A DNA stretch of 5,882 bases, from assembly GCA_910585855.1 (NCBI GenBank), contig CAJUGZ010000269.1, forward strand, positions 1 through 5,882, read 5' to 3'. This DNA comes from an uncultured Lachnospiraceae bacterium. Lineage in GTDB: Bacteria > Bacillota_A > Clostridia > Lachnospirales > Lachnospiraceae. Of this stretch, positions 5,727 to 5,882 are shown in pieces (position 1 is the stretch's first letter; each line of letters opens with the position of its first letter). The translations under genes and the position numbers were made by a program. The notes under the pieces were generated by a model. It saw only the letters and a list, made by a program, of their open reading frames with translations. It had not been told where the DNA came from and searched no databases.

Positions 5727-5882
5727 AACCGGACAGACCGGGGCGCAATTCGCCCTCATTTCAGCCGAAATGTAATTGGCATGAGGAAGGATTTTATCAG
5801 CTATAAGACAGCTGCTTTCCTATCATCCGGGCTAAACACCATAGACGAGAACTTAACGAAAAACCATATAAAATAGTGGATT
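5713..5882. other. Hairpin-rich noncoding tail beyond the right repeat, possibly part of the repeat or a structured RNA
   Basis: No convincing gene starts here. Closely spaced short stems are visible: CCGG/CCGG (5729-5732 with 5738-5741), GGGCG/CGCCC (5741-5745 with 5751-5755), CATTTC/GAAATG (5757-5762 with 5767-5772, four-base loop), and CAGCT/AGCTG (5798-5802 with 5810-5814) inside an outer AGGAA/TTCCT pair (5784-5788 with 5817-5821). The first half is visibly richer in G and C than the coding neighbours. An open frame in plus phase runs through to a TAG at 5874-5876, but its first ATG is at 5781 with no ribosome site. The element could be a folded intergenic repeat, a noncoding RNA on either strand, or a degenerate mobile-element end. 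The window ends before it can be resolved. Confidence 0.4.

Noticed and set aside
5801..5882. End of a minus-strand gene entering from the right
   Set aside because: Two minus frames are open for about 25 codons from the window edge, but both translations are unlike any family I know, they end in hairpin-rich sequence, and such lengths are expected by chance.

Overview
The window looks like ordinary chromosome from a low-GC Firmicute, most likely a gut clostridium of the Lachnospiraceae type. The grounds are AT-rich third codon positions, strong AGGAGG-type ribosome sites, a PcrA-type helicase, and a TrmA-family rRNA methyltransferase with an iron-sulfur cluster motif. The genus assignment is an inference; nothing in the window proves it.

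All four genes I can support are on the plus strand. Positions 1-280 hold a repeat arm, a weak hairpin, and a good sigma-A-type promoter (183-211) driving a cytosolic SPFH-domain protein with a C-terminal zinc ribbon (281-1267). The helicase gene pcrA (1270-3462) starts two bases after that stop codon, so the two form an operon. A 217-base gap then carries a consensus extended -10 promoter and a long leader. These precede a small single-pass membrane protein with an extremely acidic tail (3680-4078), which I do not recognise. A clean intrinsic terminator (4121-4149) ends it. The last gene is the 23S rRNA uracil-5-methyltransferase rlmD/rlmCD (4202-5617).

The gene products are mostly housekeeping: membrane or stress scaffolding (SPFH), DNA repair and replication (PcrA), an unknown acidic membrane protein, and rRNA modification. 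I see no phage, CRISPR, toxin-antitoxin or defence cassette, and no convincing new multi-gene system.

The most unusual structure is outside the genes. Bases 1-77 reappear, inverted, at 5637-5712 with about 90% identity, so the four genes sit between two facing copies of a dispersed repeat. The right copy is preceded by a decamer array (TAGAGGACGC-like) that includes the rlmD stop codon. It is followed by a relatively GC-rich tail, to the window end, packed with short hairpins. Only the innermost end of the left copy lies inside the window.
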